This document shows positions 26,433 through 34,484 of a stretch of 64,000 nucleotides of DNA, one piece after another (position 1 is the stretch's first letter; each line of letters starts with the position of its first letter). The notes below the pieces were generated by a model. That model worked only from the letters and a program-made list of their open reading frames with translations. It made no database searches and was not told where the DNA came from. Position numbers and translations under genes: made by a program. Source of the DNA: Treponema sp. (GTDB lineage: Bacteria; Spirochaetota; Spirochaetia; Treponematales; Treponemataceae); the NCBI GenBank assembly GCA_022010055.1, contig CP091737.1:1116001-1180000 (forward strand), in the 5' to 3' direction.

Positions 26433-28589
26433 TCAATTAAAGATAAAAGAAGAAACCGAATCGCAGATTTTTTCAAGATTTTCGTAAATGCGCCTGCACT
26501 GCGGAATACTTGAAAGAAACACCGAACCATATCTTTTTTCGTAAATCCTGCGGTCAAGAACAACTACCGCGCCTTTGTCAGACCCACGGCGCATAAGCCT
26601 TCCCGCTCCCTGACGAAATTTTATAACCGCCTCAGGAACACTTAGCTCCATAAACGAATTTCCGCCTTTTTCCTGAATCGCCTCCGCTCTTGCCGTAAAA
26701 ACAGGGTCATTCGGCACTGTAAACGGAAGCTTTACAATTATAACCTGAGAAAGCGATTCCCCGGGAACATCAACACCCTGCCAGAAAGAATCCGTGGCAA
26801 ACAAAACGCTCTTGATGTCTTTTTTAAAATTATCCAGAAGCCTGGCATTATCGTCATCGCCTTGCCTGTATATAGTTCCGCCAAACCCCCTTAAATGCCG
26901 GACAGCAGAATTACAGCAACTTTTTAGCGATTCATACGATGTGAAAAGGACAAGAGTCCTGCCGTCCGCCGCATTTATAAGCCTTGATACAGCAGCCTCT
27001 ATCCAGGCTTGAAAATTAATATCATCAGGCAAGGGCGCGTCCTTTGGAACTGCAAAAAGCATATTTTTTTCATACGGAAACGGAGATGGAAAATCCCCGA
27101 ACACAACCCTTTCCTTTTCAGCAAAAGAAACGCCGGAACGCCGGAGCCAGTAGCCGAAATCCCGTCCGGTTTTTAATGTCGCAGAAGCGCAGATAACTGT
27201 TCTCATCGGCTCATAAACGCCTTCATTCATCATGGGCGCTATATCAAGCGGAGTTTCATTCAGAATCACATAATAAGAATTTCCTTCGCCAGCAAAAACA
27301 TCTTTTGAAAGCGCACGTTTTGTCATCCAGAAGACTTTATCTTTTTTTTCATCCCACTGCGAAAAATCGCGCAGGACAACAGCAGAATCCTCCAGACGGC
27401 GCAAAAGAACTTTTGTCTCAAAATATGCCGGAACTATGCGGTCATCCTCTCCAACGCCTTCCAGCACATCGCGGCAAAGCCCAGTAAAATCATCAATACT
27501 TTTTGCCAATGTTGAACAAAGCGAAATCAATGCGCCGAACATCCTGGCATTTTTCTCCGACAGGCGCAGCGTAAAATCCTCAGAAAGAAGGTCAAGGGCG
27601 GCCGTCTCCATGTTCAGAATGTCAGTTTTTATTTTTTCAACCTTTTCATACGCAAACGCGGCCTTTTCCTCGTTCTGCGAAAGTATTGCGACTGTACATA
27701 AAAATCCGGATTCGGAGCTCTTTCTTCTTCTGTAAAGCTGATTCAACTGCTTGAAAAGCTTAAAACGGTTGAAACTTTCACTGAAAAAACTTGTCGCGGC
27801 GGCTTCTATTCCGTGGGCCTCGTCAAAAACAACGCGCCTATAAGGCGGAAGAACAGCCGTATCATCGTAACCCGCCCCATGCATCCTGGACTCTATATCT
27901 GCAAACAAAAGATGATGATTCACCACGATTATGTTCGCCGCAGCGGCTTCCTTTCGCATTTTCATTACAAAACATTCAGAATGAAACGGACATCTCTGCC
28001 CCATACACGCATCGCTTTCAGAATTAATGCGCGACCACAGAGATTCAGGCGGAAGAAAATTTATATCGGTCCTGCTTCCTGTGGAAGTTTTTAAAATCCA
28101 TTCAGAAAGTCTGTCAAATATTTCCGTGTCATCACCAAAAAGCTCACGCTGCGCGGAAGCCTCCTCAAATCTTCTGCGGCATACAAAATTCTGCCTTCCT
28201 TTCATAAGGACAAACTTTATATCAGAGCCAATGATTTTTTGAGCCGCAGGCAAATCTTTTTCACAAAGCTGCTGCTGAAGATTTATTGTTCCTGTGGAAA
28301 TAACAACCCTTTCATTGTTTTTCAGCGACCATAAAATCGAAGGAATCAGATAGGCATAAGATTTTCCAACGCCAGTTCCCGCTTCAAACACACCGATTGA
28401 ATTTTTATTGAACGCTTCCGCAATTTTTTTCAAAAGCCTAATCTGAACAGGCCGCTCTTCAAAATTTTCAGAAAAAAGAGAAAGCGGTCCTCCTTCCGAA
28501 ATATAACTTCCGGCTTTTTCCACATCAATACAGGAAACCGCTTTCTGGGCATCACCATCTTCTATTTGATAATTATTATTCTGTTCCAT
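26433..28589 (-). CDS. DinG/YoaA-type iron-sulfur DNA helicase
   Basis: A 5'-3' XPD-like superfamily 2 helicase of about 718 residues. It starts at the ATG at 28589 (MEQNNNYQIEDG); an earlier start at 28628 would overlap the tRNA-Glu promoter region and is less likely. Motifs are ERPVQIRLLKKIAEAF, Walker A FEAGTGVGKSYAYLIP, the cysteine set CMGQRCPFHSEC (iron-sulfur domain), VVFDEAHGIE, VICASATLK, DSFWQGVDVPGESL and FRQGAGRLMRRGSDKG. No exonuclease domain is attached. It resolves R-loops and other structures in repair. tRNA-Glu lies upstream on the same strand. Confidence 0.88.
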   Translation of the reverse strand: MEQNNNYQIEDGDAQKAVSCIDVEKAGSYISEGGPLSLFSENFEERPVQIRLLKKIAEAFNKNSIGVFEAGTGVGKSYAYLIPSILWSLKNNERVVISTGTINLQQQLCEKDLPAAQKIIGSDIKFVLMKGRQNFVCRRRFEEASAQRELFGDDTEIFDRLSEWILKTSTGSRTDINFLPPESLWSRINSESDACMGQRCPFHSECFVMKMRKEAAAANIIVVNHHLLFADIESRMHGAGYDDTAVLPPYRRVVFDEAHGIEAAATSFFSESFNRFKLFKQLNQLYRRRKSSESGFLCTVAILSQNEEKAAFAYEKVEKIKTDILNMETAALDLLSEDFTLRLSEKNARMFGALISLCSTLAKSIDDFTGLCRDVLEGVGEDDRIVPAYFETKVLLRRLEDSAVVLRDFSQWDEKKDKVFWMTKRALSKDVFAGEGNSYYVILNETPLDIAPMMNEGVYEPMRTVICASATLKTGRDFGYWLRRSGVSFAEKERVVFGDFPSPFPYEKNMLFAVPKDAPLPDDINFQAWIEAAVSRLINAADGRTLVLFTSYESLKSCCNSAVRHLRGFGGTIYRQGDDDNARLLDNFKKDIKSVLFATDSFWQGVDVPGESLSQVIIVKLPFTVPNDPVFTARAEAIQEKGGNSFMELSVPEAVIKFRQGAGRLMRRGSDKGAVVVLDRRIYEKRYGSVFLSSIPQCRRIYENLEKICDSVSSFIFN

Positions 28590-28641
28590 ACAATTACCGG
28601 AGAAAAAAAAAGTCCTTGCAACTTTCATTACAAGGACTTAC

Positions 28642-28712
28642 ATCTCCTAGCAGAATTGAACTGCTGTTGTCGGGATGAAAACCCGATGTCCTAACCACTA
28701 GACGAAGGAGAC
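28642..28712 (-). tRNA. tRNA-Glu (TTC)
   Basis: On the minus strand GTCTCCT opens the acceptor stem and AGGAGAT closes it. The D arm carries GTCTAGTGGTTAGGAC, the anticodon stem-loop is CGGGTTTTCATCCCG with TTC, and the T arm is GCAGTTCAATTCTGC. CCA is not encoded. Confidence 0.93.
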
Positions 28713-28778
28713 ATACATCAAATGTTTTCATACTCTATCAAAATCTTAATTTTATGTCAAATGAAAACCAGCAGTTTT

Positions 28779-30047
28779 TTACATTTTCATATCGAATTTT
28801 TCAATCAGCTTGGAATGAAGGGTTTCAAGACCAGAATCTTCAAGTCCAAGTTTTTCCGCGGCAACAACATCGTTCATAGATTTTTCAAATTCACCGATTT
28901 CAAAATATGAAACTGCGCGGCGGTAAAACGCATGGCTTTGAATTTCATTTATTTCCAGAGATTTTGAAAACCATTTCACGGCTTCTTCGTAATCTTTTTT
29001 TATTGAAAGCACAATTCCCACATAATATGCGGAGCGGAAGGAATTTTTGTCAAACTCAAATGACTTTTTAAAATCACAGAGCGCATTTTCAAAATCATTC
29101 TGCGCAAAATACGCCATGCCGCGGTGCTTTAAAATAACAGAAAGCACAATATCATTCGGCGCGGGCGATGATTCGATAATCCGTGTGTAAATAATTATCG
29201 CATTTTTCAAATCGCCTGTATTGTGCGCGTGTATCGCCTGCAAAAGCATATCGTCTATTGTTCCTGAAACATAAGGATTTATGCGCTCAAGCTTTTCCTC
29301 TTTGGCAGATTTTTTTTCACCGGCAACAACTGTAAGATTATCAGCTTTTTCATAAAAACTCTGACGACGCTGGAGCATTTCATTCTGAAGATTTTTCTGA
29401 TAGTTGCGTATTTCCTGAAAAATTATGTCCGCAAGGCTGAGCGAGGCATTCATAGAAGCAAGTTTTCTTTTTAACGGCATATCAAACGGAGTAAATTCTG
29501 TTTTATAAATGAGCTCGTGCTCAACTTCTGCCCACGCATCCTGAAGAATCGTGCGTATTTGAATTTCGCACACAAGCTCTTCCGGAAGCTTAACGTCGCC
29601 CGGAAGATCTTCAGGCTTGCAGTCTTCAGGAACTGAAACAAGCACGTGAACCGACTCATACCCGAATTCTTTATAACTTTGAGACGATCCCTTTATCTCT
29701 ACTTCAGTTACCTGAAACACAGATTTTATCTGATCCAAAACATCAGCGATGTCCTCAAGAAACGTGCATATTATACGGATTCCCATCATATCTGTAAGGC
29801 ATACAAGTTTATCGGAAACAACAGCCTCCTCAGGATGCTGGCGCAAGACTTTTTTATAATATGAATTAAAACTTTTTATTCTTGCTTTATAGGTCGGCTG
29901 GGAAGTAAGCGTTACAGTTTCCTGAAGCCGCCGCTTTATGTTTTCCATAATAGACTGAAAAACCGGCGTATATCTGGAATATATTTCATGGATTTTATTT
30001 TTTGCAGGAATTTTTTTATAGAAGTTATCCGTTGTTTTTTCGCTCAT
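28779..30047 (-). CDS. RelA/SpoT-type (p)ppGpp synthetase fused to TPR repeats
   Basis: A 422-residue protein. The first 220 residues are a RelA_SpoT synthetase domain: SQPTYKARIKSFNSYYKKV, VCLTDMMGIRIICTFLEDI, FGYESVHVLVSV, VCEIQIRTILQDAWAEVEHELIYK. There is no HD hydrolase, TGS or ACT domain, so it resembles a small alarmone synthetase that makes ppGpp or pppGpp from GTP/GDP and ATP. Residues about 270-410 form four TPRs, for example GMAYFAQNDFENALCDFKKSFEFD and AVKWFSKSLEIN. The TPRs are likely to link synthesis to a protein partner. tRNA-Glu is downstream on the same strand. Confidence 0.88.
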   Translation of the reverse strand: MSEKTTDNFYKKIPAKNKIHEIYSRYTPVFQSIMENIKRRLQETVTLTSQPTYKARIKSFNSYYKKVLRQHPEEAVVSDKLVCLTDMMGIRIICTFLEDIADVLDQIKSVFQVTEVEIKGSSQSYKEFGYESVHVLVSVPEDCKPEDLPGDVKLPEELVCEIQIRTILQDAWAEVEHELIYKTEFTPFDMPLKRKLASMNASLSLADIIFQEIRNYQKNLQNEMLQRRQSFYEKADNLTVVAGEKKSAKEEKLERINPYVSGTIDDMLLQAIHAHNTGDLKNAIIIYTRIIESSPAPNDIVLSVILKHRGMAYFAQNDFENALCDFKKSFEFDKNSFRSAYYVGIVLSIKKDYEEAVKWFSKSLEINEIQSHAFYRRAVSYFEIGEFEKSMNDVVAAEKLGLEDSGLETLHSKLIEKFDMKM

Positions 30048-30085
30048 ACAATAGATTGTAAATCAGAAAGTCGTTTTTTACAAAT

Positions 30086-30115
30086 AAAAACCCCTCCGAA
30101 ATCCGAAGGGGTTTT
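30086..30115 (-). terminator. flaA terminator
   Basis: AAAAACCCCTTCGG-AT-TTCGGAGGGGTTTTT on the minus strand, 22 bases after the flaA stop. Confidence 0.9.
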
Positions 30116-30137
30116 TAAACTTTTAATTATCTAAAAG

Positions 30138-31229
30138 TTATTTTGCTTCAGCAGAAGAACCTGTTCCAGTAGTCTGGGCATTAGAACCAGAATCTTCTGT
30201 CAAGCTAGAAGAGAATTTATCCTCTGTAGCCTGCTTAGCTTTTTCAAGGAAGCGGTCAACCTGCTTGTTTCCAAAGCGAGCCATTTCAGCAGCCTGACGA
30301 GCAGATTCTTTTTTACCGATAATTCCCCAAAGGTCTTCGTCTGCAATGTCGCGGTCAGAAGTAAGAAGGGCTTTATCATAAATGATAGAAACATCCTTGA
30401 AGTAACCGATGAAGTTTCCGCCGATGTGATTAGCATCGCGTGTAATCTGGAAACCTGTAAACTTTACAAATGGAAGTCCACGCGGATAAATCGGGTATAC
30501 ACGGATTTCGCGGTTACGGATTTCAGAAATATACTGAGGATTGTTCCAAGTCAGTTCTTTCCATCCGTCAAATCCTAAATAACCCATAAAATAACGTCGC
30601 TCAATGTTATCGTTGTCCTTAAGAAGAACATAAAGTCCTTCAGGATAGTTCATACCCATTGTTGTTACTTTTATAGATTTAAGAGTGCCGACATTTTTTA
30701 CAAGACCATAGTCACCTTCAAAAAGTGTCTTTCCAGAAGCCTTGTCTTCATCTGTAGGTTCCTGACGAACGCCATTTTCATCAGCTGCCGCATACGGTTC
30801 ATAAGCCGGAATCTCGAACGGCGGACGAACATACGCATAAGCATTTGAATTTGTCTCTGGGAAAACGACCCGCACACCCATTACTTCGCTTCCAGCGAAA
30901 GGAACCTGAGCGCTTTCCTTTACAGGAGCTGCTACTACTGTAGAAAGTCCAAGACTCTGCACTGTGCGCGCTGAAGAATTCAAACTAACTTCCCATTCAG
31001 GAAGCGCAAGTGAAGTTTTCATAAGATCTTTCTGATCTTCAGTAAATGTTGCGCCTGCAGAAGTAGAAAAATCCATTACTGTACGGCTGTTCTGTGTCGG
31101 GTTTCCATCTTCATCTGAAACACAGTCAGCTGACAATTTTGTAAAATCGATGAGAGTGCTTTCCTCTGCAAAAGCACTGGCACCAGCAAGCAGCATAACA
31201 ACTGCCAAAATTGAAAAAGTCCTCTTCAT
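30138..31229 (-). CDS. flaA: Flagellar filament outer-layer (sheath) protein FlaA
   Basis: A 363-residue exported protein that sheaths the FlaB core of spirochaete periplasmic flagella. MKRTFSILAVVMLLAGASAFAEE is a signal peptide with cleavage after AFA. The mature part has VMGVRVVFPETNSNAYAYVRPPFEIPAYEP, FEGDYGLVKNVGTLKSIKVTTMGMNYPEGLYVLLKDN and ISEIRNREIRVYPIYPRGLPFVKFTGFQI, all typical of treponemal FlaA. The C-terminal 40 residues are Ser/Thr/Glu-rich. AGGAG precedes the start. It is a single-gene unit with its own promoter and terminator. Confidence 0.94.
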   Translation of the reverse strand: MKRTFSILAVVMLLAGASAFAEESTLIDFTKLSADCVSDEDGNPTQNSRTVMDFSTSAGATFTEDQKDLMKTSLALPEWEVSLNSSARTVQSLGLSTVVAAPVKESAQVPFAGSEVMGVRVVFPETNSNAYAYVRPPFEIPAYEPYAAADENGVRQEPTDEDKASGKTLFEGDYGLVKNVGTLKSIKVTTMGMNYPEGLYVLLKDNDNIERRYFMGYLGFDGWKELTWNNPQYISEIRNREIRVYPIYPRGLPFVKFTGFQITRDANHIGGNFIGYFKDVSIIYDKALLTSDRDIADEDLWGIIGKKESARQAAEMARFGNKQVDRFLEKAKQATEDKFSSSLTEDSGSNAQTTGTGSSAEAK

Positions 31230-31273
31230 AAGAAGCTCCTTTTAATAATTCGATGTAGCCTTGTATGAACAAT

Positions 31274-31302
31274 ATTATCTTCCAAGAGATTCATTTTGTC
31301 AA
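31274..31302 (-). promoter_or_regulatory. flaA: Sigma-70-type promoter of flaA
   Basis: On the minus strand TTGACA (31302-31297) and GATAAT (31279-31274) are exactly 17 bases apart, 44 bases upstream of the flaA start. No sigma-28 pattern is seen here, which suggests housekeeping control. Confidence 0.75.
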
Positions 31303-31340
31303 CGCAAAAAGCAAAATCAAATTATCTATTTTTTTATAAT

Positions 31341-31798
31341 TCAGTCACCGAACGGTGTTGTTCCCTCGATGAAAATTTTCACATTCTTTATATTTGAAAA
31401 ATTCATAAGAATATTTTTCTTAAACAGTTCTGTCTGGGCTCTAAAATCAGCATTAAAGGCATTGGCCTGAAGCATCTCTTTTGAAAGGTTCACATACAGT
31501 GTGTCGTCTTTTTTGGAACAGCCCAATACCCTTGTCCCCTTCTGGAAAATTCCCTGGCAGTGCTCAGAAATAGGTCCTAGAAGAAGCTCGTCTATGTAGT
31601 AATGATATTTCCCTGCGGTGGATTTACCGGTTCATACCTTGTCTCAAGCCTTTGTTTTCCTGAGTCTGAAGCCTGAAAAACAAATGTACGCCTGATTCCC
31701 GGAAACTTTACAATCCAGACCATAAAGGAAACAAAAAAATACAGAAATAAAAACGCAAGTATAAAATATGAAGATTTTTCTAGCTTTGGAATTTTCAT
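31341..31798 (-). CDS. GerMN-domain membrane protein, frame broken near 31601
   Basis: The N-terminal frame begins MKIPKLEKSSYFILAFLFLYFFVSFMVWIV, a single membrane anchor, and runs to GNIITT. The other frame carries YYIDELLLGPISEHCQGIF, TRVLGCSKKDDTLYVNLSKEML and a C-terminus ending VKIFIEGTTPFGD, which is a GerMN domain. One T restored at 31601-31602 joins them into about 152 residues. GerMN domains occur in lipoproteins or membrane proteins of the cell envelope, often near amidases, and may bind peptidoglycan. Its ATG overlaps the amidase stop as ATGA, so the two probably work together. Confidence 0.78.
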
Positions 31799-32838
31799 TT
31801 TACAGATATAAAACCTCTTGATCTTTCAAAGTGTGTCACGAATGCGCTTATTCCATTATAAATTCCTAACGCGATTTTTTGCAAGTAAGATTCAGTATTT
31901 AAATTCAAAGCTTCTTTTTCATTCGTAACAAAACCAACTTCTATAAGAACGCTCGGCATATTTGCATTCCGAACGACAAACCATTCCTCAGCCTTTATTC
32001 CGCGCGCCTTTGAAAGATTTCCTATCTGGGCGCCAAGTCCGTCCATTATGAATTTTGCAATAAGAATGCTCTCTGTAGTGTACTCCTCTTCCATCATTGA
32101 ATTTAAAATCGGAAAAAGAGAGTTATCGCCTCCTGTGGCGGACTTGTCAAGAACCGTGCGCCTGTAACCAGGGGAAAGATACCATACTTCGTAACCGCTG
32201 GAAGCCTTGTTCAGGGAAGCGTTCGCATGGATTGAAACATAAAGGATCGCTTCATTAGCGCCGAGCTTTACGTTGTTTGCAATATCCGTGCGCTCGCTGA
32301 GCTGCGGAAATGTATCGCCGTAACGGGTCATTATAATCTGTTTTTCAGGATAAGCCGCCTTCAGCCTTGAATAGAGCATTTTTCCAATAGAAAGGACAAC
32401 ATCTTTTTCCTGGACTTTTATTGTCTTGCCGTTAACCTTGAATGTTCCGGAAGCGCCGGGATCCTTTCCGCCGTGCCCCGGATCAATCAGAATGGCGCCG
32501 ATTTTGAATCCATCCGCGCCGCCGGCCGACTTAAAATATTCTTCCGCAGAAGAAATAAAACCATCCGTAACATACAGCTTTCCATCTTTAAGGACAGGAG
32601 CGTCTGTAATTATAAGAGCGGAACTGTCCAGCATGCACAACGGATTTTCCGCCTGAAATGATATCTGATGTCCATTTTTTTCTATTATTCCGGAAGCAGA
32701 AAGAGTGTCCCAGTATAGCGTCATTCCTGACTCGGCCGCTTTTTCATTTAAAAGATGCTGACCGGCAAAAAGAGGAACGCAAAAAAATGCAAAAAAAACA
32801 AGAAAACATCTGTTTTTTAAAGAAAATTCTTTTTTCAT
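31795..32838 (-). CDS. N-acetylmuramoyl-L-alanine amidase (Amidase_3)
   Basis: A 347-residue exported zinc amidase that cuts the peptide from muramic acid in peptidoglycan. A signal peptide (NRCFLVFFAFFCVPLFAG) is followed by a short beta-rich domain and then the catalytic domain: AILIDPGHGGKDPGASG (zinc His), EKDVVLSIGKML (Glu), ILYVSIHANAS (His) and MPSVLIEVGFVTNEKEA (catalytic Glu). There is no separate peptidoglycan-binding domain. Its ATG overlaps the ATP-grasp stop, and its stop overlaps the GerMN start. Confidence 0.92.
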   Translation of the reverse strand: MKKEFSLKNRCFLVFFAFFCVPLFAGQHLLNEKAAESGMTLYWDTLSASGIIEKNGHQISFQAENPLCMLDSSALIITDAPVLKDGKLYVTDGFISSAEEYFKSAGGADGFKIGAILIDPGHGGKDPGASGTFKVNGKTIKVQEKDVVLSIGKMLYSRLKAAYPEKQIIMTRYGDTFPQLSERTDIANNVKLGANEAILYVSIHANASLNKASSGYEVWYLSPGYRRTVLDKSATGGDNSLFPILNSMMEEEYTTESILIAKFIMDGLGAQIGNLSKARGIKAEEWFVVRNANMPSVLIEVGFVTNEKEALNLNTESYLQKIALGIYNGISAFVTHFERSRGFISVK

Positions 32839-34453
32839 ACTTTATTTTCGGAATCTGACCAGGAATCTGAAATATAAATCGCCCCCTGCAGTCCGCCCCT
32901 GAACAATGATTTCCAGAACACCAGACGGTCAAGAGCAGGATGCCCTGGACAGATTGAATCAAACCTTTCCGCCGTCTGGAGCGCATTCAAAAAATTCCAG
33001 TCTTTTTCTGGAAGTTCAAGCAATTTTTTTAATTCTGGGAAATTTTCCGCATCTTTCAGAACAGAAAAGCCTGCGGGAATTTTTCCGGAAATATCCAGCC
33101 CTTCAATTTTCTCAAATGAGCTGAACGCCGACGGTGGAAAACCTTTCTCATCCGGAAGAAATTTTCCCGAAAGAAAAAAATCCGTGGCAGAAACGTTCGG
33201 CTCAAGGCGCAAGAATGCGGCGGAAACCGCTTTTTCGGCGGCGGAAACCGCTTTTTCATACGAATCTGATTTTGTAATCACATTTCCGCATTTCTGAACA
33301 TTGTTGCGCGGAAAATCCACATCGCCGCCTTCTTTTACAGGCCGCGGAAATACATTCTGCACAGGACTTTCTTTTTCAGGAAGATGCAAGGACTTGACTT
33401 TTCCCGGAATTGAAATCCATGCGCGCTCGGCGCTGACATTTTTTGAAGGACAGTCAAAAATTTCAAAATTTTTGTTTCCGGTTTTCAAGGGAATCCGTCC
33501 GCCTAAAATTCCGGAAGGTTCTTTTCCGGCGGCAACAAGCAAGGCCTGAGCAGTAAGATTGATTCCAGAAGAATACGGATATGTCCAACCTGACATATAT
33601 CCTCCGGAAAGCCGCGCCGCAATTTCTCCAATCTGCGGACCTTTTTCCGTGTATTTTATATCAGCCTTTGCCGCACCGCAGGTAAGCCCCAGAGCCTTAA
33701 CTCCGTCCGCAAACGCGGAAATAAGCTCGAGCCTCATTTTTTCGTCAATTTTTGAAGGCATTGTGTGTCCTGTTTCTATAAAATAAGGCTTATAAAAAAT
33801 ATGGCGGTCGGCAAAGCCGGTAATGGTCAGCGTTCCGTTGTACACAATTGCGTCAATCGAAAATTCAGGTCCTTCCATATATTCTTCAAGAATAACCGTG
33901 GATGTCCTGGAATTGCCGGCGGCTATTTTCACAGAACGCCACGCCTCGTCCATGGAGCGTATCATGCGGCAACCGCGGGCGCCCATGTTGTCAGCCGGTT
34001 TACAACGCACGGAAACGAAAGTTTTTCAACAGCTGAAAGAACGTTTTTCTCTGTTATTTCCGCGCCGGAAAGGCTAAAATATTTTGGAGAGGGAACATCG
34101 CAGCGCTCAAAGCACTTTCTCATCCGCGGTTTTATGGTTGCGTTCAGAGCGGCTTCATACGAATGGCATGAAAATCCAAGCTTTTCACCCGCATACGAAA
34201 CGGAAGCGGAAAAATCTGTTCCGGCTGTAAAAATTCCTTTTAAATTTGAATTTTCCGTCAATTCTTCCGCAAAGTTCAAGATTTCATCTTTTGCCTTTAA
34301 ATCTATTTCTTTAAATTCATCCGCAAGGAAAACGCTTTCCGCATTTGGATTCGCGTCAACAACAACAGCCATGAATCCCAGCTCCTTCGCTGAAAGAATT
34401 GCCGGCCGCTGCATAAGTCCTGCGCCTAAAATCAACACTGAAGGTTTTGTCAT
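32835..34453 (-). CDS. ATP-grasp ligase-like protein with C-terminal extension, frame broken near 34000
   Basis: The N-terminal Rossmann-like part begins MTKPSVLILGAGLMQRPAILSAKELGF, continues with VVDANPNAESVFLAD and runs to LSFPCVV. One A restored at 33999-34001 gives FPCVVKPADNMGARGCRMI, the ATP-grasp lysine strand, continued in the second frame by VILEEYMEGPEFSIDAIVYNG and a metal site IGEIAARLSGGYMSGW. It resembles carbamoyl-phosphate-synthase-like ATP-grasp enzymes that join a carboxylate to an amine. About 200 further residues match nothing I know and carry a tandem KAVSAAE repeat. Substrate unknown; the operon suggests glycan or nucleotide-sugar work. Confidence 0.75.
33217..33258. 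repeat. 21-bp in-frame tandem duplication
   Basis: The unit GCGGCGGAAACCGCTTTTTC plus one base occurs twice in a row inside the ATP-grasp gene's extension and encodes AVSAAEKAVSAA. The two copies differ only in the last base, so the duplication is recent. Confidence 0.8.
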
Positions 34454-34484
34454 ACTTTTTCCTATTCCGCTCTAAATTGAATCC

